From Thelephora terrestris (lineage: Eukaryota > Basidiomycota > Agaricomycetes > Thelephorales > Thelephoraceae), in contig WIUZ02000003.1 of assembly GCA_015956445.1 (NCBI GenBank), forward strand, positions 868,001 through 932,000: DNA of 64,000 nt. The letters run 5' to 3'. Below the pieces are notes generated by a model. That model did not search any database and had not been told where the DNA came from. It saw only the letters and a program-made list of their open reading frames with translations. Below are positions 11,614 to 24,449 of this stretch, one piece after another (the first letter of the stretch is position 1; every line of letters begins with the position of its first letter). A program made the translations under genes and the position numbers.

Positions 11614-13154
11614 ATGTCCTCACTCCCAGCGACGGAGCCCTCTCAAACAATCCCCACCCCGACCTGGTTGAATGATATCGTCCGGTGGGATGGTAACCCT
11701 GCAGTCATTGACAAGAGATTGAATGCCGCATTCGTAGCGGAGGACTATCTGGAAAGCATCCAAAATCTCGGGAAGCGAGGCATTGAGCCACAGTCGTACA
11801 TCAACAAATTGGATAAGGTCTGTGCACGCTAAATTTCAATGCACCAGATCCAGTCTTTGACAGTTTCGAGATAGGTCTTTGGCAGCCTCCCGGCTGGTTC
11901 GGACATACAACGAAGATGCTTACGAGCGCTGAGGAAAACATGTGGAATATATGGAATCCTCCCTGATTCATACGCAATCACGTTCTCGCTCTGTAGACTT
12001 GGCGAACGAGCATTCGCGAGTGGGGGATACGCTGATGTCTATAGAGTCGCCAGTGAACAAAATGCCGAGGAACTTTTTGCGGTCAAAAAGCTCCGTCTCA
12101 CTGAGCAACACGATATCGAAAAGTTCACAAAAGTTTGGAATCTCATTCAAATGTGACTAGATTGAGGAACTGACTTGTGACCCGCGATGTAGAAATATTG
12201 CAAGGAAGTAGTTATCTTCAAGCGGGTAAATCATCCAAATGTTTTGTCCATTGAAGGAATAGCTCCTCAGCTATCTCAACACTGCATGGTTTCTCGGTGG
12301 ATGGAACATGGTCATATTCTGGGATATTTGGGAAAACATCCAGAGGCCAATCGTCTGGACTTGGTGCGCCCTCTCGACGGCCTGATTCTGGGCTGACCAG
12401 AGTGCACATAGTTAATTGGGGTCGCCCGCGGCCTCGACTATCTACACCAAAACGATGTTGTCCATGGGGATCTCAGAAGTGTGCGCAGATGTTTTGCTCT
12501 TTCTTCTTCTTCAGCTGCCTTACCATATTCTCCAGCGGAACATCTTGATTGATAAGGAATGCCATCCCCGGATTTGCGACTACGGCTTCAGCTCGATTAC
12601 AAGAAACATACATTCAGCGAATGCCACAACCCCAAACAAGCGCGGCGGAGACCGATATATTGCCCCGGAGCTCATTGCCGAGGACAAGGCCGGAGGCGTT
12701 GAAAAGATAAGATTTACGAAGGAGTCAGACATATATTCCTTGTCAATGGTCATCGTTGAGGTACATTTGCCCTCTGAGAAGATTTTCTAGCCGCTGATTG
12801 GCTTCTTTTCAGCTGGTGACGGGGAAGATCCCCTTCCCGAATGTCCAACGAGAGGACACTGTTACCCACAGGGTCTCAAAGGGCGAACGACCATCCAAGC
12901 CGAAGGACTTTCCTGTCCCTGGGGCTTCCGAAGAGGTCTGGGGGGTTGCAGAGAAGTGCTGGCACAAGAAAGCGGACAAGCGACTAGAGATTGCACAAGT
13001 TTACAAGCATCTCAATGACATTAAATCCGGTGGTGAGTCAACGCATAGGCTCATATTTACGATCCAGAAAGTTGACCGAATTGTAGTTAAAGTTGGTGAC
13101 CTGAGGCTGTCCCTGTTCAAGCGAATGTCACAGTGGAGCTCCTCGTCCAAGTGA
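11614..13154 (+). CDS. type-B TKL-like kinase with altered catalytic motifs
   Basis: Seven exons: 11614-11817, 11875-12132, 12193-12363, 12412-12480, 12536-12760, 12813-13032 and 13087-13154 (404 aa). Exon 1 is the type-B N-terminal domain (TWLNDIVRWDG, AAFVAEDYLESIQNL, YINKLDK). Exon 2 has KTCGIYGILPDSY, glycine-loop GGYADVYR and lysine in FAVKKL. Exon 3 holds alphaC and hinge (KYCKEVV, VSRWMEHGH). Exon 4 holds the catalytic loop. Exon 5 holds the activation segment to APE, and exons 6-7 the C-lobe. The catalytic loop reads HGDLRS (Lys to Arg) and the magnesium motif DYG instead of DFG, so activity may be reduced. The ATG follows the conserved TATA by ~55 bp. It is the first stand-alone member of the array. 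Confidence 0.9.
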
Positions 13155-13254
13155 ATGCCATTACACTTTGGAGACTAGGATTCCCGCCTCTGATCCCAAA
13201 GACCTTGGTGTGTCGTAACCTCTGTAGAATAATTGTACTGCCCTACCCTATCGA

Positions 13255-13400
13255 AATATGTAGCTGTCATTGCTGGAATGAAGGCCATGTATGGTTTGCA
13301 GGTTCCACTTCAGGCAGGCACGCCCTACGACGACGGTGGTCACGAGTGATGGAAATGGAAAACATGCGCAATTGCAAAAAAAATTGGTTCGCATCCTGAG
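13255..13400 (+). repeat. type-B 3' tail repeat, copy 1
   Basis: Block after the type-B stop codon with the shared features 'GAATGAAGGyCATG...GGTTTCGCTTCA...GGCATGCCCGACG...TCACGAGTGATGGAAA'. Diverged copies follow every other type-B gene (for example 31640, 38915, 47100, 51835 and 56340). Confidence 0.55.
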
Positions 13401-13950
13401 CTACCATGGAGATGATAATACACCGGCTCTGTATGCGTAGGGAGCGACGAGCAGTGGGTGGCATCTTCTTGCACATGAAAGGTGACGAATTCCAGTGAGC
13501 AGGGGTAAGGGTTGAGCGTTTGAACAGCAACGGTCGACAACGCGTCGATGTCGAAAGCATCGTCACCGCCTGCCCCATATGCGTCCAAGCCTAGGTCCTT
13601 GATTTGCGGAAGAGCACAAATCAGGTTGTGATCTATGGGTTCGAGAGGGTGCCGGAATTTACGAAAAGAGATTTCACGCAGGCTGAGAATCCGTGAGATG
13701 ACACGAGGGAGATGTCGGTCCGCACCTCCAGCCAGGAACGCAAAAAAAAAACGCCCGAACCCATCCACCATTCCTGTGATGACTTTCGGCCAGGCGGTTG
13801 GTTGAGGGTAAAACAGGGAGGAGAACTGGAGTGGTCAGGAAGCAAACGTTTCCGCGACAGTGACTCATGCTCAAGATTGGCTACGGAATCGAACTCGATG
13901 CTGGCAAGAAGCTCTTTCAGGTGAGGGAGCTCCATAAGACAACATGACAC
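13340..13950 (-). pseudogene. family-F (LRR-like) fragment, copy 1
   Basis: Minus-strand frames read ELPHLKELLASIEFDS (about 13.9 kb), then LPRVISRILSLREISFRKF and PQIKDLGLDAYGAGGDDAFD (13.55-13.7 kb). The spacing and leucine pattern look like leucine-rich repeats of fungal F-box/LRR proteins, but no F-box is visible, so that assignment is a guess. Related pieces occur at 41.3-42.5, 47.5-48.6 and 52.3-53.3 kb. The pieces fall in different frames without convincing introns, so this is called a relic. Confidence 0.45.
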
Positions 13951-14279
13951 CGCTCGAGAGCCTTGCCGTTTCCATGCAGGCTTCTGTCATCGGATGTCCC
14001 AGACATCTCTGGCGTAAAGTGGGATCGACGAGCCGGGTTCCCCGATCAGGAGATTCTGCCCAACTTGGTGACAGTCACGGTGGTTGTGATGAGTCACCGC
14101 CTCTTTTCTGCTTGCTGAGTGTTGTCGGTTGCGTCCCGGCGGTTTCTAGCTGAGTCCGCGTGGCTGCTTTCAAATGCGAAGGGTTGCACCTTTGGTTTGG
14201 CATTGCGATAACATCTGCCCCGGACGTAGCCCACCCTTCCCAAGTTGTTTCTGTTCCCTCCCTCTCCATAGTTCATTTT

Positions 14280-14975
14280 CAATCACTGCGTGGGGATGCG
14301 CGCTGAAGACACATGACGGTGCTCGGATTTAAGACAAAGGCGATGGAAATACTTGGCAAGGTGCGTCCAGAAAACATGCCCCGTTTGCTCGAGTAATTGA
14401 GGGCCACTGTCCGACGCGTGTTCCTACAGACCGGGAACGCAACGATGCGAACCTTCCGAATCAATTCCGCCAGTTGTGCGAACGAACGGATTTGCTCCCG
14501 GCCTTCTCCATAAGTTTATACCGTGCCCAAACTAGTCGATCCAACGAATCCTGAATCACGGAGCCTGCACAGCAACACCGACCACGATCATGATCCCTCC
14601 ATTATCCAGCACCCTCGCACTCCGGCATCTCAGAAGATCCTTACAGTGATACAACTCACAGCAGGATCAAAAATCTCACCCTTAGTGCCATAGCGTTTCG
14701 TTTTGCCGATACACCTTTCTGCCGATGCTTCTAGATCAAATGGGACAGGCTCGCCATGCTGGCATAAAACAAACGGCAAGAAAAACTCACGTCTGTTAGG
14801 CCACAAATAAGTTAAAGACGTATTCATCGACTGTTGTGATTCTAAGGCAACGCCCCTCCTCTTCCCTGTGATCCGACCGTCTGACCTCACAGCAACTTCA
14901 GATTTTCGTTGAGAGGCCTCCAGAATCAGAATGTGGTCCCTTACTAAAGGTGCTGGAGGAAGGAACCCGATCAAC
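14280..14975 (-). pseudogene. family-P relic, copy 2
   Basis: Minus-strand frame with GEPVPFDLEASAERCIGKTK (about 14.7 kb), aligned to the family-P pieces at 10.6 and 29.1 kb, and a second piece VRIVAFPVCRNTRRTVAL (~14.4 kb). Frames do not join, so it is degraded. Confidence 0.45.
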
Positions 14976-15470
14976 GACCTGACATACCGGATGTCCTGAA
15001 GGTATTCGAGGGTGGGTCTGGACGCGGTACGTTCTCATTTTCATTCAGATCCTTTGCTTGTTCAAAAGGCGTGCAGGAACGAATCGGATGGATCACTTGC
15101 GGATGCACTGAATCCATTCGAATTACCTTCTAATCCGGACATGTACCTGGGTTTGTGTGAGGCGCTGTCAGTCCCATGATCGATTAACGCTGGTTCCTTC
15201 TGTTTCCGTCTGATTATCTCCCGTGTAATTGCGATCCGAGGTGATGTTTCAATTACAAGCAGACTGCAACGGAAGATGAGTTAGTAGGCTTTTTTTGTGC
15301 GTCCGTGTGACCTGCAGGTGACACGATAACGGCCCATACCTCTCATCGGCCCGAACTCCAATTCCCTGACCAAGGACACGATTCTTGTGCATGCAGTGGA
15401 CCGATGGTAAACGCAGCCTTCGGCGCTTCGCATTTTAGGTCAGGGATCGGCCGCGTGCAGCATCACGCTA

Positions 15471-15482
15471 TCCACATATAAG
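15471..15482 (+). promoter_or_regulatory. TATA-type core promoter of type-B kinase
   Basis: TCCACATATAAG is followed by CCCCGTAATCTCGAAAGATCA, and the ATG lies ~40 bp downstream at 15519. It is identical in layout to the element at 29941. Confidence 0.7.
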
Positions 15483-15518
15483 CCCCGTAATCTCGAAAGA
15501 TCACCTCTCCCAGATAGG

Positions 15519-17064
15519 ATGCCAGGTGAAACGCCCTTAACCCCAGTGACGACGCCCTCTCAGACAGTCCCCGCCCCGCTTTGGCTGAATGACATTCTCA
15601 GCTGGGATGGGAAATCTCCAGACACTGATCAGAGGTTGACCACGGCATTTGAAGCCGGCGACTATCTGACCTGCATCAAAAATCTCGAGGGGCGAGGTGT
15701 CAAACCGCTATCGTACATTGACAGCTTGGATAGGGTCTGTGCACATTTGGTTCCGACGCGCCGGGCCCAGATTTCTGACAACCTTGATACAGATGGTCGA
15801 CAGCCTTCCACTTGATTCAGACCCACGGCGACGATGCATACGAGCGCTGAGAAAGACGTGCGGATTATATGGAGTCCTCCCTGATTCATACACAATCACC
15901 TACTCACTCAGCAAGTCTCCCAATCAACGACCATTCGCGAATGGAGGATTCTGTGATGTCTGGAGAATTGCCGACGAAACAGATAAAAAAACTTACGCGG
16001 TTAAGTCGCTTCGCGTATATGAGGAAGATCCTGTCGACAAGATTAATAAGGTGCAAAGCTCCCTCCAAATGCGATTAAGAGGAATTGACCGGCGATCTCT
16101 CGATGCAGAAATATTGCAAGGAAGTAATCGTCTGCAAGCGAGTGAGACATCGAAATATTCTGTCCATCGAAGGCGTGGCTCCCAGACTGTTCGAATTCTG
16201 CATGGTGTCTCAATGGATGGAACATGGTCATATTCTAGATTATGTGAACAGATACCAAGAAGTCAACCGACTGGAATTGGTGCGTCCGATTTATAGGCGA
16301 TCTGGTCATGGGCTGACACAGTACACGTAGTTGATCGGGGTCACCTGCGGTCTCAATTATCTACACTGCAACGAAGTTGTCCATGGGGATCTCAAGAGTG
16401 TGCGTTGTGTTTGTGTTCTTTTTACATCGACTGACTTACCATCTTTCCAGCCAAATATTCTCGTCGATGGGGAAGGCACTCCCCGCCTTTCCGACTTCGG
16501 CCTCTGTTCAATCACTAAGAATATCGATACGGTCAACGCCTCGACCCCAAACCACGGCTCCACGGTCCGTTACTGTGCCCCGGAGCTCCTTGACCATGAG
16601 GAGACTCCGAGGGTTGAGAAAAAAAAAGCTACGAACAAGTCGGACGTATATTCCTACTCAATGGTTATCGTCGAAGTACGTCTATCCTCTGGAGAAAGAT
16701 AATGCAGTCCCTGATTGGCCCTGTTTTCAGCTGGTTACCGGACAGGTGCCCTTCGCAGACTCCACCGAATACAATGTCGTCTCGATGGTCTCAAAGGGCA
16801 AACGACCACCAAAGCCTCGTCGCTTCGATGCCCCGGGGACTTCCAAAGCGGTCTGGGAGGTCGCAGAAAAGTGCTGGCATAGTAAGCCGGACAAACGACC
16901 GGAGGTCAAGGAAGCCCTCCAGTATCTCAATGGAATTAATGCCGGTGGTGAGTGCACATACGTGGAATGCTCATATTTGGGATGGGAAAATTGATCGATT
17001 TGCAGTCGACGGCGATGGCGGACGGCCCACGTGGAGCAAAAGGTTCCGCGAGATATTCGAGTGA
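15519..17064 (+). CDS. type-B TKL-like kinase, canonical residues
   Basis: Seven exons: 15519-15734, 15793-16050, 16109-16279, 16331-16399, 16451-16675, 16731-16947 and 17006-17064 (404 aa). N-terminal type-B domain in residues ~1-72 (LWLNDILSWDG, FEAGDYLTCIKNLEGRG). Glycine loop GGFCDVWR ~123-130, beta-3 Lys 143 (YAVKSL), catalytic HGDLK ~233-237, Asp 253 of DFG, APE ~281-283, C-lobe Trp and Arg (CWHSKPDKRPEV). Ends in the tail GGRPTWSKRFREIFE found in most type-B copies. All catalytic residues are in place apart from HRD to HGD, so likely active. Almost identical to the gene at 29989-31543. The four-kinase gene starts 265 bp downstream on the same strand but has its own ATG. Confidence 0.93.
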
Positions 17065-17328
17065 ACGCTGTCCCGTTCGCGGATTGCGCGGAATGATTGT
17101 ACCACCTACTCTTTTGCAATATGTAGCTGAACACACTGAGTGGGAGGAATCATTTGTGGCTGAAAGTAAAGCTCATGAGGCACGCCCACCTCCGATTCCC
17201 CGCAAATGATATCTGGCGCTTCATGTTTGCGCGCCTCGAGGATGGAAAATAAGCCACCTGACCCACCTATTCTCACGGCCACCTGCAAACGACCCAATCG
17301 CCAAGTTATCGCCCAAACCAATCACTCC

Positions 17329-20300
17329 ATGATCCCGCACGATCCCTTCCATCAGCTACGGGCTCTCGATAGAACTTCGCCGCAGTTTCGCGACCAGCTT
17401 AGCAATTTCTTCCACGGAAATGCGTATCAGAGTCTTGTTCCGGATCTAGAAAGCGAGGATCTGGCGTGGCTCGTCGAGTACTTGGACAGTGTGAGTTGCC
17501 ACCGGAGCGTTCGCTTATTTGCCTCGCTTAGAACCTTCGTAGGTTCTCGCCGGTATTTTGAACCATGCAACCCCGGCATTCCAGGAATCCTTGCACGAAC
17601 TTGGGAAGTTATGCGGCACCAAGGAAGTGCTACCGAAATCATCGATACTTTCAGAGTCGCTTCTGGGATGTGTTTACGAGGGTACTTTCAATGGCTCGAA
17701 GGTGCGCATCAGACGTGTCAGGATATACCCTGGGCAAGACCCACGGAAGGTCAAAGAGGTGGGGACTCGATTCCGCGTTACCTTGTCCTCAGGTACTCAC
17801 ATATATCATAGGTCTTCCATCAGGCAGCCGCAATATCGAAACACCTGGCGCATCCGAACATTATACCCCTTCTGGGTGTAACCGTCGATCCACTTGAACT
17901 CATTTCGGATTGGATGCCGGGCGGAGATCTGATGATGTATATTAGAAACAATGCAAAGGTGAACAGATCCTCTCTCGTGAGTTTCTCTCCTTCCGCGCTG
18001 TGTGACGTGTTGACCTCCCCGTCAGCTAGCCGACGTTGCCGAAGGCCTCCATTACCTCCACTCCCAGGATGTGATCCATGGAGATCTTAAGTGTGTACGT
18101 GATCGTCTGGACCTCGTTTTATCGCCGTGTTCACTCTCAGTTAGTCAAACATCTTTGTCGACGCGGCCGGCCGTGCACGGATCACGGACTTCGGGCTCGC
18201 TGCAGTCATGCGAGATCACGATTCGATGTGGAATGCTTCAACTGAGCACGGTCAAAGTGTGCGATGGATCGCACCTGAAATCTTAGGCAATCGAGTGGCG
18301 CATAGCAAGGAAGCAGACATTTTCTCATTTGCAGGGGTCGCAATCGAGGTCCGTCGCAGATGAATAGTACTTGAGGCCGATAAATGACAACCATTGTTGT
18401 CTGAACGAAGGCTTTCACCGGTGCCGCTCCATTTAGTGACAAGCCGCCTCACGAAGCTAGATTGGCGGTCACCGGTGGTGAGCGTCCGTCACGACCGGCC
18501 CGCCCGGCTTTGACGAACGGGCAATGGTCACTGATACAAAGATGCTGGGACCATGAACCTCACTTTCGCCCACGCGCATTGCGAATTTCATCTTGCTTGT
18601 GCGTTACAACTCCGGAATCACGCAGATGTCAACCTGACCTGTTTCTCACACAAAGCGGCGTCGCAGCGTGGAAGCACATGGTTGAACTTCCTCTCGCCTC
18701 GGACGCCCAGATCTACTTAATCACAGACATCTTCTCCGATTCCGACGAAATCGAGGTGGTCAAGGGTCTTAGTGGAGCCGATGCACAGTTATTTGTCGAC
18801 GTGGTAGATAAGGCACACCCCTTCCCTCTTATCGAAAATAGGCCCGCTGAATCGTACTTGGACTTTGTTATGGTGCTGAGCAGATGTCTGACAGCTTAGA
18901 ACCGCGGCTGCGGCAGACGTGTCTGAGTGTATTGTGCAAGATATGCAGTCGCCAAACTCTGCTCCCAAGATCACTACAAATACTCCCCCGCTATGACCGA
19001 TCAGAATATCCACTGTGCAGCGGCGGGTTCTCCGACGTGTGGATGGGCGAACATCAAGGCACCAAGGTTGCGGTTAAGGTGTTGAGAGTAACGATAAAAA
19101 AACTGAATATGGTTCAACGCGTATGTAACCCTCCGAAACCTTCCAAAAGTGTGCGGAGGTGCTTATTATGATTGCGTAGAGATTCTGCAAGGAAGTCATC
19201 ATGTGGAAAAGTCTCTGCCACCCAAAGGTGCTCCCATTGTTGGGAGTAATGATGGAGAAGCAGCGCTTTGCGATGATATCAGAGTGGATGGATAATGGGA
19301 ACATTAACGAGTTTATCGAGGAGCATAGGAACATAAATCGGTTCGAACTCGTAGGGACTCCATCCTAATGCCGACTGCGCTCGCCATTGTTAACACATTG
19401 ATAGCTCAAGGACGTCACCAGAGGGTTGCTATACCTGCATGATCAGGCAATGATCCATGCTGACCTGAAGGGGGTATGGTTTTTATTGTTGGTGGCAAAC
19501 CTATCGCTTAACCTGCTTCTACCCAGGCAAATATCCTGATTGACCGAAGCTGGCACGCACGCTTGGCAGATTTCGGGCTTCTCACATTCGTCTCAGACCC
19601 CACGAACCCCACAGGCTCAATTTCAACTGCTAATTTTGGTGGCACCACACGGTGGATGGGTCCGGAGCTCCTCGATCCAACGCGGTTTGGCTTTGAAGAC
19701 AGTCGACCAACGAAAGAATCGGATTGTTATGCATTGGGAATGGTGATACTTGAAGTGCTCAGTGGTCAGGATCCTTTCGCGCATGATAGCGCGATCATCG
19801 TCATGGGGAAGGTTCTCAACGGTGAACGCCCAGAGAGGCCCAAAGAGGCGTGGTTCACGAACGATATATGGGGAACTCTAGGACAGTGTTGGTCATCCCA
19901 GCCGGAAACACGCCCTACCATTGGAGCCGTACTTCAATGTTTGGAAAGAGTCTCACTGGCCACCACTATGAGCTCCCGTCAACGCTTAATCAGCCGTTCA
20001 TTTTCTCATGGTGAACTCCCCTTCCTTCTTGAGACAGCCCTTTGGACCAGGGAGCCGGCGCGCATCGTTCAATCACTTCAAGGGTGTAACACCCAGGACT
20101 CTATCGACGTTTTACACGAGGCACGTCATCATCCTCCTAATTCTCCATGAGTGATTTGATTTACTGCTTTCTCAACCTTCCACATTCGATTGATTAGGTA
20201 TTAGGAAAACTCAGTCTACCACCAGGGATCCGGAAGGAGTGCTTGCAATCGTTACGCGAGTTGTGTGGTTGTCACGCTCTATTTCCCACATCGCTGAAGA

Positions 20301-23288
20301 TTAGACTCGACAACATTCAAGCTGATGGTGTGCTATACCGGGGGGGATCTGCGGATGTGTTAAAACACAACCACCAAGGCCAGGAGGTTGCGGTCAAGAC
20401 ATTGAGGATCTCCAGTGATGCTGACTTGGAAGTGATTACCCATGTGGGTTGTTAACACTTTTCTCCTCACATAACCACCGGCACACTAACCTTGACTGTA
20501 TAGAAATTCTGCAAGGAGTTCGTGTTATGGAACGCTCTTCGGCATCCAAAGATGTTGCCACTCATTGGAGTGATAATGACTGGGACCCAGTTCACGATGG
20601 TGTCGGAGTGGATGCCGAATGGGAACATCAACCAGTTTGTGAAGGAGCATCAAGGTGTGAATCGGTTCGAACTTGTTAGTTCCCATTAACGCCCCTGAAG
20701 TCTTTATCACTTGTTGACAATTGTGTGGCTCCTACAGTTGAAGGACGTCGCAGAGGGCTTGATCTACATGCACGGTCAAGGGGTGATCCATGGTGATCTC
20801 AAGGGGGTACATCTTGTAAAGCTGGACTTAGATTTTTCTCATTGACATCATTCATCTCTCAGGGTAATATCCTGGTTGATCAAGGTTGCCATGCCCGCAT
20901 CGCAGACTTTGGACTCACAATTCTCTCTGACTCAACAATCTTGAACTTATGCACACAACGTGGCACCACCCGATGGATGAGTCCAGAACTCTTTGGCTTG
21001 GAACTCCAAGACTGCAATCCAACAAAGTTTTCGGATTGTTATGCTCTCGGAATGGTAATATATGAGGTCCTCAACCTGCGTATACCATTCTATGAATATA
21101 GGACCTTGGCCATTCCCGGGAAGGTCGTTCGAGGTGATCGTCCTGAGAGACCCAAGGGGGTGGATGGGATATGGTTCACTGAAAATGTGTGGGGGGTGTT
21201 GGAGTGTTGTTGGGTGCCCAAACCACAGGGCCGCCCGAGTATTGAGGTTGTGCTCCGTTGTTTGGAGGAAAGTTCAACATTTTGGGTGCCACCTACCCGT
21301 TAGTTGTCTGCTATTTATTCATCAAGCGGTTCACTCACAAGTTTTCAGCCCAACACACTACTGAAAGCGCTGATACATGTGGGGTAACTTCCCCCTCTCG
21401 CTCAGCCTCGTCTCAGTCTACAGAGAAATTCAACCGAGAGGACTTTGCAGGAACCACAGAAAAGGTGCGTCGGTAAGAGTTGTTATGAGTTCTGGTATCA
21501 ACTTGGTGCATTCGTTTCTTGCTGTTGGCCTTCAGCGAGATCTGCCCCTTGATGTAAGTGATGTACCTCCCTCCTCTCGGTTAGTCGCGTCACAATCTAC
21601 GGGGAAACTTGGAAAAGGGGACTTTGCCAGAATCACTAACAATGTGTGTCTGGAAAGTCTTCTCTTCGAATTGTGATATCAGCCTGATGCATCAGGCTCC
21701 TCTTGATTCCCTTCAGCAAGACCCGCCTCCCCGTGCAAGCAACCCATTGCCTACACATGACCTTGCAAGAGAGGCTATCTGGCCCAGAACTAGCGCAGAT
21801 TCAGCATTTCCCCTTCCAACCTGGCTGACTGATATGCTCAGCTGGGATGGGAAGTCAGACATTAGTCAGGTGTTGACCGTCGCATTTGGAGCTGCGGACT
21901 ATCTGGACTTTATCAAAAATCTCAAGGAGCGAGGTATTAAGCCGCTATCATACATCAACAATTTAGACAACGTCTGTGTACCCTTGAGCTCAACACGACA
22001 GGCCGAGTTTTTGACAATTTTGAAATAGATCATCGACAGTCTCCCAGCTGACTCAGCTCTGCAACGGCAATGCGTACGAGCGCTGAGAAAGACATGTGGA
22101 CTGCATGGAATCCTCCCCACTTCATACGAAGTCACCTGCCCACTTAGCAAGCCTGGTCCTCGAGCGTTTGCAGCTGGGCTGTTCTCTGATGTCTGGAAAC
22201 TCACCGACACAAGGGATGACAGTGAGGTCTTCGCGGTCAAGACACTCCGTGTGTATGAGCAAGATCCAGCTGATATGATTAATAAGGTATGAAGGTCCTT
22301 TCAAATGTAACCATATTGAGGATTTGACTTGCAAACTTTGATGTAGAAATATTGCAAGGAAGTGGTTGTGAGCAAGCGGGCAAAACATCCAAATATTTTG
22401 TCCATTGAAGGTGTGGCCCCAAAATCATTCAAATTCTGCATCGTATCTCGGTGGATGGAGCATGGAGATATTATGGCATATGTAAAGAGAAATCCAGGGG
22501 TCGACCGCCTGGAATTGGTGCGTCCGATGCATCAGCCATCCGGTTCTGAGCTGACGAGAGTGAACTTAGTTGATTGGGGTCACCCGCGGTCTCGACTATT
22601 TACACAACAGCGAAGTTGTCCATGGGGATCTCAAGAGTGTGAGTAGAGGCCGCGCTTTCTTTTCATCAACTAACTTGCCACCTTTCCAGCCGAACATCCT
22701 CATTGATAAGGGAGGCATTCCCCGCCTTTCCGACTTCAGCCACTGTTCAATCACGAGAGATATCGATACAGTTAATGCCTCGACCCCAAACCACGGCTAC
22801 ACGGTCCGTTACTGTGCACCAGAGCTTCTTGACGCCGCGAGGATTGAGGACAGGAAACCCACGAGCAAGTCGGACGTATATTCCTTGTCAATGGTCGTCG
22901 TCGAGGTACGTCTGCAGTCCGAAAGCAGGCCATCAGTCCCTGATCGGCTCCTCAGCTGGTGATCGGAGAGATGCCCTTCCGTGGTATCTCGGATATAACC
23001 GTCTCCGTCATGGTCTCAAGAGGCGAGCTACCGCCAAAGCCTCAGCAATTTGATGCGCCGGGAATTTCCCCAGCAGTCTGGAAGGTCGCAAAGACGTGCT
23101 GGCACAAGAGAGCGGGGGAGCGACCGGAGGCCAAGGAAGTCCTCCGGGATCTTGAGAAGATCGCTAACCTTGGTAGGTGCACACTCATGCTCCCATTTAT
23201 GGTGGTAAAGGCTGATCGGTTTACGGCTGAAGAAGGCAGCGAGCAGCAGGCACAGTGGAAACAAAGGTTGCGCGACATTTTCGACTGA
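17329..23288 (+). CDS. four-kinase-domain protein (C-A-A'-B), copy 1
   Basis: Modelled as one gene of 23 exons, ~1,559 aa: 17329-17490, 17543-17758, 17812-17976, 18026-18094, 18145-18348, 18411-18598, 18656-18812, 18884-19120, 19180-19350, 19405-19473, 19527-20120, 20198-20443, 20504-20674, 20738-20806, 20863-21298, 21349-21464, 21536-21643, 21717-21971, 22029-22286, 22347-22517, 22570-22638, 22690-22905, 22956-23288. Domains: C ~55-335 (beta-3 Lys replaced, KVRIRRV; HGDLK and DFG kept; probable pseudokinase); A ~388-744 (VAVKVL, HADLKG, DFG); A' ~745-1051 (VAVKTL, HGDLKG, DFG); Ser/Thr-rich linker ~1052-1126; B ~1127-1559 (FAVKTL, HGDLKS, but DFS for DFG). The A' and B segments open without an ATG and no in-frame stop separates domains, which argues against separate genes. 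Introns at 18813 and 20121 have GC donors. Substrate unknown; allosteric control of active by degenerate domains is inference. Confidence 0.8.
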
Positions 23289-23479
23289 GTGCTATTACGC
23301 TTCAGAGGCCATAATTTTATTTCACCCCCGATCTCAAGTGCTCAATGTGTGATGAATTCCGCGGAATGATTGCACAACCCTGCTATTTCGTGATACGTAG
23401 TTGAACAAACGAGAGGTAAAAATATATTGATTGACATAACCCCATCAAGGATATGCAGTGTTTGCCGGTTTCGCTTCAA
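23289..23479. other. short spacer, 3' region of four-kinase gene
   Basis: Downstream sequence of the four-kinase gene, resembling the 3' regions of other type-B kinases. No coding signal. Confidence 0.4.
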
Positions 23480-24420
23480 TTAACAAGGGCGAAAAGAATT
23501 TCTCGGCCGAAGAAATATAACTAATGGGGGTGCGTTCAGCGATCAACGGCCTTTCGAAAGGATAAAAAATACCATGGAGCACGAGACGGGAGACAGCCGA
23601 CATTAGGAAATGATGGGGTGGGGGTCAATGAGCGGAGGGCACTTTCTGGGGTGGGAGGAAAAATATGCAGTTGCGTTGCGATTGTACAAAGGCGCTGGGA
23701 TAACCGTAAAGCCTGATCACGACAAAGTCCAGGGAAACACCTTCCATACGCCGAGCGGACCCCCGCGGAGACAGTTTGGGGTGAGGGTGAACGAGGGCGG
23801 TCGCAGGGAGGGGGAAAGTGTTCACAGACGTGGCTAGAATATAGAGATTTCATCGAGTACACTTGATGACCATCAGTCGAGCTACAATCGTGTGGATAGG
23901 TTCCATTCGTGTAATTTGCTGGAGATTCGCTTCGATACATACCGACGAAAGAAACCCCGGTAGTCGTCGAGGATTCCCCGTTATACTCACCGTCCGTGGA
24001 TTCCAGACGCAGCATCTCGTTAATTTGTTCTAATAGATGATTTTTTCTAAGAGATGGGATGACCCAGGTCGAGAGGTCGAGCTCGAACGGGACGTTGTAA
24101 TTCCCCGGTCTCGGGTGAGCCGAACCAGAATGGGAGACGCGTGGGGCCGGTTCCCGGGTACACGTTGGTAAGTCATGGGAGCGGAGTATGGAGGACAGAT
24201 ACTCCGTAACGATCTAAGGAGGGTGTTAAGCTGCGGTGCGATGAATCGAACCCGGACCAGCGAAAAGGGGAACTGGGCGAATCAAGAACCGCTTCGTGGG
24301 AAAGCGTGGCAGATATGGAGGGCATTCATTGCTTCCACGTGAGGATAGCGGGCAGATGGAGATCTTTGTAAGGGTGAAATAAGCTAAAGTTCTTCGTCAC
24401 CGGTCGTCCGGAGCCACGAA
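23480..24420 (-). pseudogene. STE12 relic 1, 3' part
   Basis: Aligns in order with the 3' flank and C-terminal coding region of the intact STE12 at 57.4-59.0 kb. The non-coding stretch GAAGAAATATAA is shared, followed by the minus-strand frame MLRLESTDGEYNGESSTTTG (intact: MLRLDSMDGGYPGESSTTTG) and HQVYSM. It reaches the zinc-finger region near 24.35 kb (DLHLPAILTWKQ frame). The frame is broken. The match resumes at 27.05 kb, so this copy is split by an insertion. Confidence 0.8.
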
Positions 24421-24449
24421 TTCGTTGAACTGGGTTCCGCCTCCCGCTG

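Larger units (their letters stand above)
14038..17110 (+). repeat. high-identity duplicated module, left copy
   Basis: Upstream region plus the complete type-B kinase at 15519-17064, nearly identical base for base to 28350-31600. The right copy carries ~95 extra bases near 28420-28520. Similarity drops sharply after ~17110, although homologous genes continue on both sides. Confidence 0.85.

Noticed and set aside
17329-21303. Splitting the four-kinase region into separate C, A, A' and B genes
   Set aside because: The A' and B units have no ATG before their conserved cores, the linkers splice in phase, and no promoter block precedes them; kept as an alternative only until transcript data exist.
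22956-23288. Intron near 23173 in the last exon of the first four-kinase gene, as in other type-B genes
   Set aside because: The sequence is open straight through with the same tail at the end, so splicing cannot be decided by eye; the end coordinate is the same either way.
24230-24265. tRNA-like B-box (GGGTTCGATTC on the minus strand), also near 40010-40020
   Set aside because: The sequence is part of the decayed STE12 copies (the intact gene reads GATCGGGCCCGGCCC at the same place) and no matching A-box, acceptor stem or cloverleaf could be drawn.
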